A DNA stretch of 64,000 nt from Tetradesmus obliquus (GCA_030272155.1 CP126201.1:2640501-2704500); one strand, 5' to 3'. Positions 33,469 to 45,390 are shown, counted from the stretch's first letter. Notes: generated from the sequence alone by a model not told the origin. A program made the numbers and translations.

Positions 33469-34712
33469 GGCGATGTCAGCTCGCTGATTTACTTCCCTGT
33501 CAGATTCTCGTTTATATCTCGGTTTGTTCATCAGTTTTTCACTGACGCAGTTGCTGAGATTGCGGAGATTGCTGCAGGTGTGTTCCCGTGTGCTCCCTTG
33601 TGCTTCTACTCAACATACATTGCAGGAATGTTATCTGCGCCAAAGTTGCAGAACTGCTCTCGAAAAGCATGCTGTTGTACCAAGCATCTTCTGAACTGCG
33701 ATGACCTACAAGAACAAGCACAAGCTATTCAGCGGGTTACTGACACGGTCAGTGACACCGCTCAGGGTTAAACCCACTCTCAACTGCCAACTCTGCCCTT
33801 GACCTGAGCCTCATTGCAGCTTGGCTACATAGCCGAACATCATGCTGCATCACCAAGCTTGGTGGGCGTAAAGGGCCACCAGCAGACAGTCGAGTACGTC
33901 ACTGGCCCAACCCTAAAATACCACAGCCAGCGCTGCTAGCATGCCAGTGGTTGGATGCAGTACAGCTGAGCAGCTAGCAGCTGCACTTCCGTCATGCATG
34001 TCCGTGCAAGCAGCCACATGGTTTTGAGAGAGGATAGATACATGTGGGTCCTGGCACCATCTTGATGTGAGCCACAACAGGTTGAACACATGGCTTTGCA
34101 TCCCTGCCCCGGGCCGTCACATTCCAGACCCACCTTGCTGCTGCTTTGCCACGTGGCAACGTCAGTGCACTAACGTCAATGGCATAAGTGTGGTGATGGG
34201 AGACAACACAGCAACTACGTGCAGCGCGCACATGCACACACAGAGTGCACAGCCCTAGGCAGAGCAGCCGCTGCTCTCGTGCGGCAGCAGCACAACTGTG
34301 CGCTGCCGCAGATGCTTTAGCAACTTGATGACGCAAAACAGCCGTCGAAACCACCAAGCCGGTGCAATTGAACTGTACAAAGCCCGCATTTGGAAAAAAT
34401 GGTACTTCTGCGGCAGCCTTAGCAACAGCCTGCTCTTGCTGGTGGCCCGGGTCATGCCTCCTGTATTGCCCACAACACATATTCTGTTGATAGCGCACCT
34501 ACGCATTACACTACATGACACACAAGCCCTAAGCCAGCAGCTGTGCTTGCAGGCGTTGAGCAGCACATATCAACAAACCAGCTGCTGCACCGCCAAACTG
34601 CCCTGCCTGGTGCTTTCACCACAAACTAGCACCTGCAGTGCCTACGCCAGCTGCTGCACAGCGCCAGCACTGCAGTGCATTGCCATGCTTCTCCTGCTGC
34701 TGCCGCCACCGC

Positions 34713-34751
<39 letters not shown>
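33469..34751. other. Region between the MYND start and the FolD end
   Basis: No exon could be supported. It should hold the MYND promoter and FolD 3' sequences. It contains dispersed repeat copy b and a CTG run at 34717-34752. Confidence 0.35.
34039..34090 (+). repeat. Dispersed ~60-bp repeat, copy b
   Basis: TACATGTGGGTCCTGGCACC, ATCTTGATGTGAGCCACAAC, then AGGTTGAACACA; preceded by GGATAGA as in copies c and d. Confidence 0.65.
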
Positions 34752-34753
<2 letters not shown>

Positions 34754-34902
34754 AGCTCCTGCCCCTGCTGGGTGTCCTGCTCCAGGCCTTCACTGCTGCC
34801 TGCAGTGCAGTAGCTGTGGCCAGGGTGCCGAGGGCCAGTGTGCTCCAGGAGGGCAGTGCTGCTGCTGCTGCTGCAGAAGCCTGCTGTTGAGCTGCTGGGT
34901 GC
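34752..34902 (-). other. Candidate sixth FolD exon (hydrophobic tail)
   Basis: FolD exon 5 contains a GTGAGT donor at 35160, directly before its TGA. An acceptor CTACAG ends at 34903. The join is in phase and adds ~50 residues ending at a TGA (34752-34754). The tail includes WSTLALGTLATATALQAAV followed by basic KAWSRTPSRGRS, which looks like a C-terminal membrane or targeting tail. Splicing would give 353 aa instead of 304. Confidence 0.4.
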
Positions 34903-34985
34903 CTGTAGGTAAGAAACATGAACTTTTAGTATTTGCGCACACCTTGAGCACTGCTGGGATGCATGAAAGGTTTTGACAGGATAGC

Positions 34986-35040
34986 TACATGTGGGTCCTG
35001 GCACCATCTTACATGTATGAGCCACAGCAGGGTTTAACCT
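34986..35040 (+). repeat. Dispersed ~60-bp repeat, copy c
   Basis: TACATGTGGGTCCTGGCACC family, ending GAGCCACAGCAGGGTTTAAC. It lies in the putative intron between FolD exons 5 and 6. Confidence 0.65.
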
Positions 35041-35156
35041 GTCACAGCTGGCCACACCCACAGCAGACATCCACAGCTGCGGCAGTGCACCAAACTCAAC
35101 GCGTGTAAGACGTCCACTGCATGCACCAACAAAAACCAGCAGCTGCAGCTACTCAC

Positions 35157-35856
35157 TCACGTGCATGTACCGTCAAAGAAGCGCGCAGCGCTGTTCACTG
35201 TGTTCTTGAGCAGCATCGCAATTGTCATGGGCCCCACCCCTCCGGGCACTGGCGTGATGGCTGCTGCATTTTCTTTGCACTCCTCGAATGCACAGTCGCC
35301 CACAAGCCTGTAGCCTGCCTTCTTTGTGGCGTCATCTACTGGGTTGGTGCCCACATCAATGACAACTGCCCCCGCCTTGATCCAGGAGCCCTGCAGGAGA
35401 GGTTTGCAAAGTAGGGCGGCTGATAAGCAAGAGGTGATGAGAAGCTGAACATGGGGCCTCCTCTATTGTGAGGGCGTCATCCACTGGGTTGGTGCCCACG
35501 TCAATGACAACAGCTCCCGGCTTGATCCAGGAGCACTGCAGGCAAGATAATGAGCAATACATGTGTTCACCAAACGTGATGGCACATGAGTAACATGTTG
35601 GGTTGCTGTTGCTCATGCCCTGCAGCTGTTGTGGCGTCATCCACTGGCTTGGTGCCCACATCGATGACAACAGCTCCCGGCTTGATCCAAGAGGGGATGT
35701 AGTAACACGCGGCAGCATTTGCTGTCTACAACAGCATGCATTGCACCTGTATACATATGGTGTGGCGCCTGCTGCACATCTCGATCCTGACGGCAGCAGC
35801 AGGATAACACCACGCATAGACTATTCTCGCACATGTTATTGCATCCACTGCAGCCT

Positions 35857-35891
<35 letters not shown>

Positions 35892-37624
35892 GCCCACCTT
35901 GATCATCTCTGCCTGGCCAGCTGCTGCGATCACAATGTCCGCCTCCCGCACCACCTGCTCCATATTCTGCGTGGCGCTGTGGCACAGCGTCACTGTTGCG
36001 TTGCGCTTGATCAGCAGCAGCGCGACAGGCATGCCCACGATGTTGCTGCGGCCGATGACTGCTGCGCGGCGCCCGGAGATCTGGGTGTTGGTGCGGTCGA
36101 GCAGCTCGATGCAGCCCAATGGCGTGCAGGGCACAAACAGCGGCTCGCGGCCCTGCAAAAAGTGCAGCCAAGGTGCTTATCAACACTAGGCAGTAGGCAT
36201 CATCGGCAGAATCGGAAGACTTGTTGTGATCTAGCTTGGTGCTTTGCCAAGGCCGGCGTGCGCCGCCAGCTGACGTTGCAACTTTATCACTGTCTGGGTA
36301 TTATATGGGTGTGTATGTGTATGCAGGTCCATGAATATGATGTAAAACGTTACATGACAACTGGTACTATGTCTGCCTGTCACGCGCACCTTCATGCACA
36401 GCCGCCCCATGTTGAGTGGGTGGAAGCCGTCCACGTCCTTGTCCACGCTGATTGCCGCCAGCACCAGCTGCTCATCAATGTGCTTGGGCAGCTGCATCCA
36501 CGCATTTGCAGTTCAGAAACAATATTGCTTCAGATGTAAGCGGTGACAATGAACAGCAAGTGTACGCTGACTGCCACCAGCACCAGCTGCTCATCAATGT
36601 CCTTGGGCAGCTGCATGGACACATATGCAGTTCAGAAACAATATTGCTTCAAATGTAAGCAGTGACAATGAACAGCAAGTGTACAATGATTGGTGCCAGC
36701 ACCAGCTGCTCATCGATGTGCTTGGGCAGCTGCACAGCACATCAGCAAACATCGTGCAGTTCAAGTAGATGTGTCTATTGAGTATGAACAGCAAGTGTGC
36801 GCTGATCGCCGCCAGCACAAGCTGCTCATCAATGTGCTTGGGCAGCTGCGCAGTGCATGCAGTTGCAGACAGCGTCAATGCAGAGGTAAAGGGTTGGTGT
36901 TGAGTTGTGGCAGCCTGAGTGAACAGCAAATGTGCACACCACTGAACTTGGGTTACGCAGAAAGGCGTGCGCTGCAAGGGCTGGATGCACTACGTTTATA
37001 TCCTGCTGCGCTGCATTCACACAATGTGCTTTTTTGCTGTGGCTTCTGAAACAGCTTATTTCTGTCTCCTTGCATGTACAGCTGCTGCAGCCCTGGCCCT
37101 GCTGCTGCAGCTGGAATGCAGCGCCCCAACAGCCTCACTCACCGGCAGCTGCACCAGGATGCCGTGCACATTGGGGTCTGCATTGAGCTGCGCTACAGTG
37201 TCCAGCACCTCCTGCTGCGTTGCTGTCTCTGGCAGGTCTGCTCCAAAAGAGGCTATGCCAACTTCCTCGCAAGCCTTTTTTTTCATGCGCACGTACGTCT
37301 GCGAGTCCTTGCGCTCTCCAACAATCACAACAGCTAGACCAGGAGCCTGCATTGGTAAAGGATGATGAATGTTTGAGCAAGTTAGCCAGCAAATAGTTGT
37401 GAATGTGCAGTTGTTGCCAGGCGCTGTGCAGGAAGGCAGTACCCACTGCTGCTGGTGGTGCTGCTGCTGCTGCTGCTGCTGGTGATGGTAGTGCTGGGGC
37501 GCACCTTGCCATGCTTCTCCTTCAGCAGATTAACTGTGGCTGCCACCTCTGCACGTATTTGAGCTGCTACTGCCTTGCCATCTAGGATCTTGTCGCTCAC
37601 GAATGGCGTGCTGCTGTCTGCCAT
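35157..37624 (-). CDS. FOLD: Bifunctional methylenetetrahydrofolate dehydrogenase / methenyltetrahydrofolate cyclohydrolase
   Basis: Exons 37505-37624, 37143-37346, 36390-36491, 35898-36152 and 35157-35390, all phase 0, give 304 aa; bacterial FolD is about 290. The enzyme interconverts 5,10-methylene-THF, methenyl-THF and 10-formyl-THF with NAD(P). Diagnostic stretches: [17 protein letters not shown] with the catalytic Tyr-x3-Lys, [25 protein letters not shown], the nucleotide-binding [14 protein letters not shown], and [16 protein letters not shown] near the C-terminus. No clear targeting peptide is present before [14 protein letters not shown], so a cytosolic form is likely. It diverges from CCDC40 with 352 bp between starts. 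Introns hold echoes of exons 3 and 5, and an alternative tail exon may exist at 34752-34902. Confidence 0.92.
35464..35692 (-). repeat. Two echoes of FolD exon 5
   Basis: 35464-35537 and about 35630-35692 repeat the 5' border of exon 5 ([24 protein letters not shown]). The first has CTGCAG next to it; the second has lost its acceptor. Both lie upstream of exon 5 in gene sense. Confidence 0.8.
36566..36848 (-). repeat. Three echoes of FolD exon 3
   Basis: About 36566-36615, 36693-36735 and 36800-36848 repeat the 5' border of exon 3 ([15 protein letters not shown]) with GCAG acceptors. They are spaced ~115 bp and also share the following AGCAAGTGT...TGA sequence. Confidence 0.8.
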
Positions 37625-37976
37625 GGTAGTGCTGGCGGGTTAGTGGCGGTGAAGCGGGTGGATAGGCTTGACAGACCACCGCTGTTCGGCAAAAGGTTCA
37701 ATGCCTGTGTTTCACCACTCAAAAATGGCGTTAGCACCTGAATTATTCCGACGTAATCGATGGAAGTGTTACTAGGGCTCTGCTGTGCAATGTAAAGAGT
37801 GTGCAACACCCTCAAAGCTGTAAAGTATTATATAAACAGCCGTGAATGAGTGCAGTGCTTCTTTAGTAATTCATCAGGTGCAGCGAGCAGATGAGTTTGA
37901 ACAGTCAACAGGCACATCTTTGAAACTCTTCGTGTTCCGCACATCTGCCTACGAGCTTAGACAGAAGTAAATTGCA
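37625..37976. promoter_or_regulatory. Divergent promoter region, FolD / CCDC40
   Basis: 352 bp between opposing ATGs. A TATA-like ATTATATAAAC at 37827-37837, about 140 bp before the CCDC40 ATG, faces CCDC40. Confidence 0.5.
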
Positions 37977-40900
37977 ATGGACGAGACGAACCAGAAGGAC
38001 ACGATGCAACAGAAGCAGGAGGAAGAGCAGGAGCTTTCTGCTCCCAATCCAGCACTGATGGCGATGGACCCAGACCATCCCATGCTGCAGCGGGCACAGC
38101 AGGCCCTGGCAAGGCAGCTGAATGCTAAGCGCATGCGCGTAGAAGGGGAGCTTCGAGAGAACCAGACAGCCCTGGCGGTGAGTGTGCTACACTCACATGC
38201 CAAATTGCCATCATCCGTGTGTGCTACTCCCCAGGCTGCATGTGCTGCTGCAGTTGGCGCGTATCACCACGGACCGTCAGTATACTGTTGATACTCAACT
38301 GAATGCAGCAGGTGTCCTAACTTGCATGCCTTGTCTTGCGTTTGGTTCTGCAGAGGGCTAAGAAGCAGCGTGAGGATGTTGGTGTGGAGCTGTATGGCTT
38401 CCAGCAGAACCTGGCCCAGCTGCAGATGTCCCTGGAAAAGGCACAGGAAAACTATCAAGCCCTCAGCTCCATGCGTGTTCAGGTGGGTGACCTCACTGTC
38501 TTTGCAACCAAAGGTGCAGATGCATCTGGTCACCACAGCCATGCTGTGCATTGCATGCATCTTCCCTGCAGCAGCAGAAACAATGACGCCGCCTGTGTAC
38601 TGTCTGTAGTTGCTCTAAGGTTGTTACCTGTGACGTAGCAGCAGCTGCGCATGGCTGATGGTGGTTTGTTCTGTTGCATCCTGCAGGCGGAGCAGGAGCT
38701 TGGGCAGCTGCGCGGCAACTTGCAGGACCAGCAGTCGCTCACAAAGCAGGAGGCGCAGCGGGTGAGCAGCCGCTGTTGGAATTCAGCAAGCTGCAGCATG
38801 GTGCTACTTGTTGGCGGCTATCACAACAGCAACTTGATGCAGCTAGGCCGTAGGGCCCCTTGCCACAAGCACCGGCTGTCATTATTGCGCATTACAAACT
38901 CCGCTTGTTCATCTTGCACGCATGCCTCCATATGTACGACAGTAGCTGCAGCAACAATGTGTGGCATCTCGCTACTTTTTATAACCTTCAATCTGCATCA
39001 ATGCCTGTCTTTTGTCGTGAACAGGCTGAAGCAGTACAGCGTGAGCTGGACCGCCTAGGGTCCACTCTGCGGCAGATCGAGGCCTACAATGAGTCCATGA
39101 AGAGTGAGATAGCAGTGACAAGGCGCGCAGCATATGCAGCTGAGGAGGCTATGCAGAAGCTTGAGAAGGAGAAGCAGCACCAAGACTACATAATCGACGA
39201 CATGCAGGTAGGTGTCGCTGCAGAACAGCCATGTCTACAGACATATCGGGCCGTGATCTGCTGCGCAGATGATATTATATGTCTATCATTGCGGGCAATT
39301 GGTGCTAGAGGACCAGCATTGCACATCACATGCAGGACAAGCATGCATGTCAGCAGCACTGACCATGCATGTCAGCCAGCACGTGCCCGCAGTGCATGGC
39401 GCTGAAAGGATATGCACATGCATTTCTGTTGCATTGACGCTTGCAGGAAAACATCAAGTCCTTGCAGCAGCAGTCGGCCCTGTACACAGCACAGCTGACA
39501 GCTCAGCAGCGTGAGACGCGTGCAGCCAAGGAGACTCTTGCAGAGGCTGAGCGCGAGATGGAGGGCGTACATTTTGAGAAGAAGCAGCTGCTGGCACAGT
39601 GGAAAGGCAGCCTGAACGCAATCCAGCGGTGAGCAGCAGCTCTGTAGCGCCATGTCTCCTGCTGGTCCAAGTTGGGCCTTGCCGGCTGCACGTTGTGCTT
39701 GCAAGCAATACTGTATGCTGCAGGATGGAGGTTCGGCATGTGTGACGTCTGAATGGTGCTGTGACTGGCTGCATCTGCTGCAGGCGTGATGAGGCATTGG
39801 CAGCCATGCAGGACTCCATCCGCGCCCAGCAGCAGCAGGAGCTTGCCATAGACACTGAGATCCAGGGGTACAAGAAGGACATCAACAAGGAGCAGGTCGG
39901 CATTGTTCAAAAGAAATTTGCTTACAGTATCCCAGCAGCTGCCAAGGTCATAACTGCAGTATACAAGCATGACAGCGTGCCGCTGCAGCAATGTACACAA
40001 ACAAACACAAACAAGCTGCAGAGCATGTGTTATAGCAGTGGCTGATCACATCTCTACCACATCCTGTGTTGCTGACCACGACTCTGCTGGTCTTGGCTGC
40101 TGCAACCCTGGCTGCCACTGCCGCCCACCTGCAGATCAAGAATGAGCAACTCAGCGGCATTTTGCGCAAGGTGCAGGGCGAGAGCGAGTATGTGCTGAAG
40201 CAGGCAGCTGCATCTGTTGAGAAGCAGGAGCGGCTGGCTGCCCAGCTGGCCAAGCTCAGCAAGAGCCTGGGGCAGACTGAGGAGCGGATCAGGCGCAGTT
40301 TGTTGGAGGGCAAGGTGGGCTGCAGCCTTATGGGTTGTGATGGCAGTACGAGGCAGCAGTGGCTGTCAACAACCTTGAATTTTTACTGCATCAGCTGACT
40401 GCCTGCAGAGTCTGGTGCGCTTACTACCAACCTCACCTTGGTGCGTTGTCAAGACCTGCCGCCCACCAATGCTTTCTCATGACTTCTGATTCTGAAGGTG
40501 TGCTACTTTGTGGGGTTCTCCTGCAGGCTGTGACCTCTGAGGCAGAGTCTGTGGAGCGCGCCACGCAGCGCGTGTTTGCTGAGCTGCGTGCACTGGAGTC
40601 TGACATGCTGCACACGCTCAGCGAGCAGACCAGCGCAGAGAAGAGCAGCTCCAAGACAGCAGCAGACATCCGCGCGCTGCGCGCTGCATCTGAAGCAGAG
40701 GAGCTGCGCATTGCAGGTGTGCGCAAGGTGGCGGCTTCTGCTGTTGCTCTTGTTGTTGTATGCTTCGTGTGTCATGCTGGTATCCACCTGCATGCATAGC
40801 AGACACTTTGAATATTGCGCCTAGTGTTGCCTGCTCACAAGTCCTGCTGCCGTATGCTATGGTTTTGCATCCTGCAGAGGTCCAGAACGAGCTGGCGCGG

Positions 40901-43900
40901 CTGGACGTGGATGTGCTCAACACGCAGGGCCACAACGAGCGGTTGCAGCAGGCACTGGACATGCTGGATGGCGAGCTTAAGGACAAGGTGCGAGCCTTGC
41001 GACGCAGCTGCCGCCATGAAGCCGGCGTCACGTTGCTGCTGCCGGCTGGTCGCTGTGCATGGATCTATGTCCAGCAATGCATACATCTGTCGGTGGCCAC
41101 CACACTTGTCAACACAAGAGCTCGCGGCAGCACACGGTTGCTTGCAAAAGGAAAAATGGTTGCAGTGGCGTGGCAGTCAGCTGCAATGCTGCTGCTTTCA
41201 ATCACCACTAGTAAGTGCTGCTGCTGCTGCTGCTGCCTCCTGCAGGATGCCTCCATCGCTAAGTACGAAGTGGAGCTCAAGCGGCGCACCGATGAGATTG
41301 AGCGCAAGACGCGCGAGACGGATTCACTCAACAGGAAGCTGGAGAAGCTGCTGGCTGCACAGCCAGGTGAGCCCATGTGCTGGGGAAGCTTGCATCACCC
41401 AGCTATACAGAAGCAGCACTCATGCGCATGCACTACGTCACGAGACATCATGGCCAGCATGTATTACAGCCCCACACACCCTGCGCTGCACACTGCTGCT
41501 GCCGCTGCCGGCTGTTGTGGCTGCAGAGGCCATCAACACTGGGCCGCTTGAGGCCACCATCCACAACCTGGGCAAGGACATCGAGTCCAAGGGCCGCGAG
41601 GGCCAGGAGCTGCAGCGGCGCTGGATCAACAGGCAGACGGAGCTGGTGGCGCTGCAGGTGCGTGCAGCTGCACGCTTGCATATATCCATCACAGTCCTCG
41701 CTTTGCAGACTTGCTGGCTTTTGTGGGCTGATGGCTGATCAGTGTGGTGTCCAGCATCTGCCAGTATGCGGATTCTGCTTCAAGTGCAGTTGTGTGCGTG
41801 CTTGCAACACCCACTCACCTGCCTGCTGTGCGCTTGTTGCGTGCAACTGTGTTGTGCAGGCTGAGAACAACACGCTCACAGAGGCACTGGCTCGCCACAA
41901 GGCCGAAGTAACAGTCCTCACCCAGAAGCGCAGCAGGGCGGAGCGCGCGCTGGCAGGCCAGCTGACAGAGGCCAAGGCGCTGCGCACAGCAGCAGCACGG
42001 CTGCAGGTGGACCTGGGGCGCGTGAACGCGCTGATCGCGCAGCACGCGGGGCTCAAGGCGCTGCTGCAGGAGGAGCAGCTGCAGCTGGAGGTGAGCTGGC
42101 GGTCATGTGTTTGAGGTTGCAGTGCTTTGTGGAGCAGTGCAGGCTGTTGGGAAGCGGCCCCGTTTGCTGGGATCAAGGCGCTGCTGCCGGAGGAACAGCT
42201 GCAGCTGGAGGTGAGCTGGTGGTGTGGCAGAGTGTCAAGTGCACTGTTGAGGTTCACAGCACTTTGCAGGGTGATACTTGCAGCCAATGTCGTGACCGCT
42301 GGCAGCATGTAGCGGCGTTATGCTTGGCGAGACATTCTTAGCATGTGTCCCTATCCATACATGCCAAACTGCAGGGCCGTGCGCTGTGTGAGCTGCGCAG
42401 CCTGGAGGAGACGTCTGCGGCGCTGTCCAGCGCCATCCAGGAGGGGCAGCTGGCCAAGCAGCAGCTGCTGGACGACATGGTGGAGGCAGAGCGCCAGATC
42501 ATGCTGGCGGAGCGCAAGATCCAGCTGGAGAAGGAGATGCAGGTGCGGCCTGGTAGGCACTACTTTTCCAGCCATGCGAGCCTTGGCGTAGGCAGCACAG
42601 CAAGGAGTGAACCAGGATTAGTTCTCGGCGCTGCAGTGTTGCAGCTCGCATACAGAACCAACCGCAACACCGTTGTTGAAAGATGTTTCTGTTGCTGGTG
42701 GCTGCTGTAGGAAATGCTGGACCCCACAGTCGGCGAGGGTGTTGTGGCGGCCATGAAGCGCGAGGTGCACCGCATGGAGCTGCGGCATGCGGAGCTGCTG
42801 CGCACCCAGGAGCGCCTCATGCAGGTGCGGCAGCAGCTGCAGCTGGGCATGCCCTGACAGCCCATATGCTTGGAAATATCACGTGTGTTCTGCGCGAGCA
42901 CCGCGTCACCGGTAATGGGTCTCCAGAGAAGCCTGTTGTATCACATTGCTGATGTTGATTCTGCTTTCATGAGTGCTGTCCCTGATGAGCATGGTCTATG
43001 ATGTGGCTGCTGCAACAGGAGCTTGAGAAGGCCCTCAGCAAGCATGAGATCATCGGAGTAAAGGCCCTGGCCCAGAAGACCAAGGCCAGCCCCAGCAGCA
43101 GCAGCAGTGGCAGCCCAGGGCGCAACTCCCCAGCTGCCCGCAGCTCCACCTGCAGCAGCCCTGGCGGCAGCAGCAGCACTTCTAGCAGGGCCATTGCGGA
43201 GTTCAAGCGCGGCATAAGAGAGACTGAGGCCGAGGCAGCAGCAACGCAGCAGCGGCTGCAGCAGCTGCGGGACAGCAAGGCGCAGCTGGAGGCGGCGACA
43301 GGCAGTGCTGCTGCTGCGTGGCGGCAGCTGCAGCAGGAGCAGGCGCAGCTGCGGGAAGAGACGGCGCAGACGCAGGCAGACAGGTGGGTGTTGCAGGCAT
43401 CCTGCAAAGGTGGCTGGAACAAGCAGCATCAACAGGACAAGCGGAGTACGGATGTGGATGTGGGACGCCCTGGTTTTCTGCTGTGCAGACCAGGTGAATT
43501 GTCCGTTGATGTACATCTTCCCCACACAATGCACTGTTGATTGCTGTTACAGCAGCAACTGCAAGTGCTGCTGCGGCTGTCAATGAAAGTATAGGTGATC
43601 AACTGACCTGTCCCGTGCGGCTTTCTGGCTGCGTTGCATCATCTGCAGGCACAAACTGCTGCTGGCAACAAGCCAGCTGCAGCGCATTGCCAAGGGCCTG
43701 GAAGATGCAGCAGCCGGGCGCTACAAGAGGCAAATAGACCCCAGCACCGCAGTGCAGCACCAGCAAGGCAGCAGTGCAGAAGCAGCCAGCAGCAGCGCCC
43801 AGGTGCAAGCTGCTCTGGCCAAAGCAGCAGACAGGCAATTGCAGCTAGTGGCTGTGCTGCAGCAGCTGCGGCACCAAGCGCCAGAGCTGCAGGAGCAGCT

Positions 43901-43982
43901 TGAGGGGGTGCTGGCACACGCAGCAGCAGCTGAGGTGTGGCTGGGAAGCGACGGAGGTGCAGCTGATGTCACTGCGCATTGA
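37977..43982 (+). CDS. CCDC40: CCDC40-like ciliary 96-nm ruler coiled-coil protein
   Basis: Sixteen exons in phase give 941 aa: 37977-38177, 38354-38482, 38687-38761, 39025-39207, 39447-39628, 39784-39895, 40135-40314, 40527-40716, 40878-40987, 41246-41366, 41527-41657, 41860-42090, 42375-42542, 42711-42824, 43019-43383, 43649-43982. The start MDPDHPMLQRAQQALARQL matches the conserved N-terminal block of CCDC40 (Chlamydomonas FAP172). Almost the whole protein is coiled coil, including ENIKSLQQQSALYTAQL and LDVDVLNTQGHNERLQQALD. CCDC40 with CCDC39 sets the 96-nm repeat of axonemal doublets and docks inner dynein arms and the N-DRC. A Ser-rich insert (43085-43185) interrupts the coil. Only one echo was noticed (42140-42211, of the end of exon 12). 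The assignment rests on the N-terminal block plus coiled-coil layout; other coiled-coil proteins are less likely. Confidence 0.8.
42140..42211 (+). repeat. Echo of CCDC40 exon 12 end
   Basis: GATCAAGGCGCTGCTGCCGG and on repeats the last codons of exon 41860-42090 (LKALLQEEQLQLE) with the same GTGAGC donor. Confidence 0.75.
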
Positions 43983-44510
43983 CCATATATTGTGGTATTT
44001 ACAAGATCCATTCCTTGAGCAGGCTCAGTCCTGGGTTTTCTCCTGCTTTCACAGCTCAGCTTTGGATGGCATGTGGGTAGCGGTCACAAGCCAAGCATAT
44101 TGCATGATATGCCAATCGTATGTTGACACAGTGATTGCATTTGGATACATGCAAGCTTCATGTGCTAAACGTGCCGCAACACAACTGAGACCATGTCATG
44201 CTGTGCATCTGCACTGCTCAGCAGTTGCGATGCAAACACTTGGTGATGCGCAGGCAGCAGCAGCTATGCAGAAGATCATGGTGCTGCGTAACTAGTTACA
44301 CAGGTTTATGCACTGCAGTTGTGTGTGTGTGCCTCGCATGCTGAGGTTCAGCTGAGTGTGCCGCAGAAGAAGAGGTGTTACACGGTGTGCACGGGCAACT
44401 ACGTTGCAACAAACACCCGAAAACCTGGAACGTGAGAGAGAGAGAGGGGTTACACTGGTGTACTCACGCGGCATGGCCTGGAACGTGCCATGCTTACTGA
44501 TGTGGGTATG
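43983..44510. other. CCDC40 3' flank
   Basis: No exon supported. Contains a short AGAGAGAGAGG run at 44434-44446. Confidence 0.35.
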
Positions 44511-44813
44511 TTACATGCAATATAGGTCCACACTCCGACCTATGCAGCATGTCTCCAGCTGCACGCCCGGCGACGGTGTTTGCTCACAGGTCCCCACCCT
44601 CAGGGTGTACACCCTGAGGACCAGGCTGGCCAGAGCAACATCCTCCCGGATGCGCAGAACAATCTTTTGCTTCGGAGACCCAGGTTCGCATCCTAAAATA
44701 ACCGCCCGTGCACGGGCCACGTGGCTGAACACAAAAACTTTGGCATGTGCAGATCCTTGCAGGTAGCGCTGCAGCAGTCCTGCTGGTGCTGGTGCTACCT
44801 CATAAAAATACAA
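44511..44813 (-). CDS. Small unknown ORF
   Basis: 100-aa open frame starting MYFYEVAPAPAGLLQRYLQG, downstream of another minus-strand ORF and 24 bp from its stop. I recognise no family. It could be 3' UTR of the upstream ORF or a separate exon. Codon use is not decisive. Confidence 0.2.
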   Translation of the reverse strand: MYFYEVAPAPAGLLQRYLQGSAHAKVFVFSHVARARAVILGCEPGSPKQKIVLRIREDVALASLVLRVYTLRVGTCEQTPSPGVQLETCCIGRSVDLYCM

Positions 44814-44837
44814 ATGACTTTACTGTACTGATATCAG

Positions 44838-45125
44838 CTATGCACGAAAGCGTATCTGCCGACGGAAGCCCAAAATGCCACCTTTGCAGCCAGCGACGCG
44901 ATACAATCCAAGGGTTTTGAGCACGTATGCCATGAAGCGCACAGCAGCAACCTCAACCATTTTCACTTCATCAGCATGTAACTGCTCCGTTTCTACAGCG
45001 GAGCTGGGCAACACGCGGGTAGGAGGTGAAACGCCAACGGATGGGGTTTGCCGCGATCCGTCTTGACCTACAGCTGCATGCTGTATGACTTGAACGATTC
45101 CAAGGTTTTTTGAATTGCAAGTCAT
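44838..45125 (-). CDS. Small unknown protein (95 aa)
   Basis: ATG-started ORF, divergent from the FMO gene. The C-terminal half (VKMVEVAAVRFMAYVLKTLG, LYRVAGCKGGILGF) is amphipathic and basic at the end (RRQIRFRA), as in small mitochondrial or membrane-associated proteins, but no family is recognisable. The region has a different base texture from the CAG-rich introns, which favours a real gene. Confidence 0.4.
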   Translation of the reverse strand: MTCNSKNLGIVQVIQHAAVGQDGSRQTPSVGVSPPTRVLPSSAVETEQLHADEVKMVEVAAVRFMAYVLKTLGLYRVAGCKGGILGFRRQIRFRA

Positions 45126-45338
45126 AGTTCGGCTTCATCGGCACGGAGTAAATGCGCCAGCGTGTGCTGATGGCGCCACGTAGGGCGAGTGTGGTACGTT
45201 AGCTTTCATCGTTCAAGCTTTATTGCAACCATCCAGAGTCTTCAGTTGCTATTGAGCATTTTTGTTAGCACCAGCAGCAGCGGCACGACGCAGGGTGGAG
45301 CAGAAAGCGGCAGCAGCAGCACTGGTTAGCAGTAGCAA

Positions 45339-45339
<1 letters not shown>

Positions 45340-45389
<50 letters not shown>
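45340..45389 (+). repeat. (GCA)n tract, ~17 units
   Basis: Pure run upstream of the first supported FMO exon; possibly 5' UTR or first-exon sequence (poly-Ala in one frame). Confidence 0.9.

Positions 45390-45390
<1 letters not shown>

Noticed and set aside
44600..44700. tRNA-like T-arm (CCAGGTTCGCATCCTAA)
   Set aside because: The T stem has only three good pairs, and no matching D, anticodon or acceptor arms were found around it.
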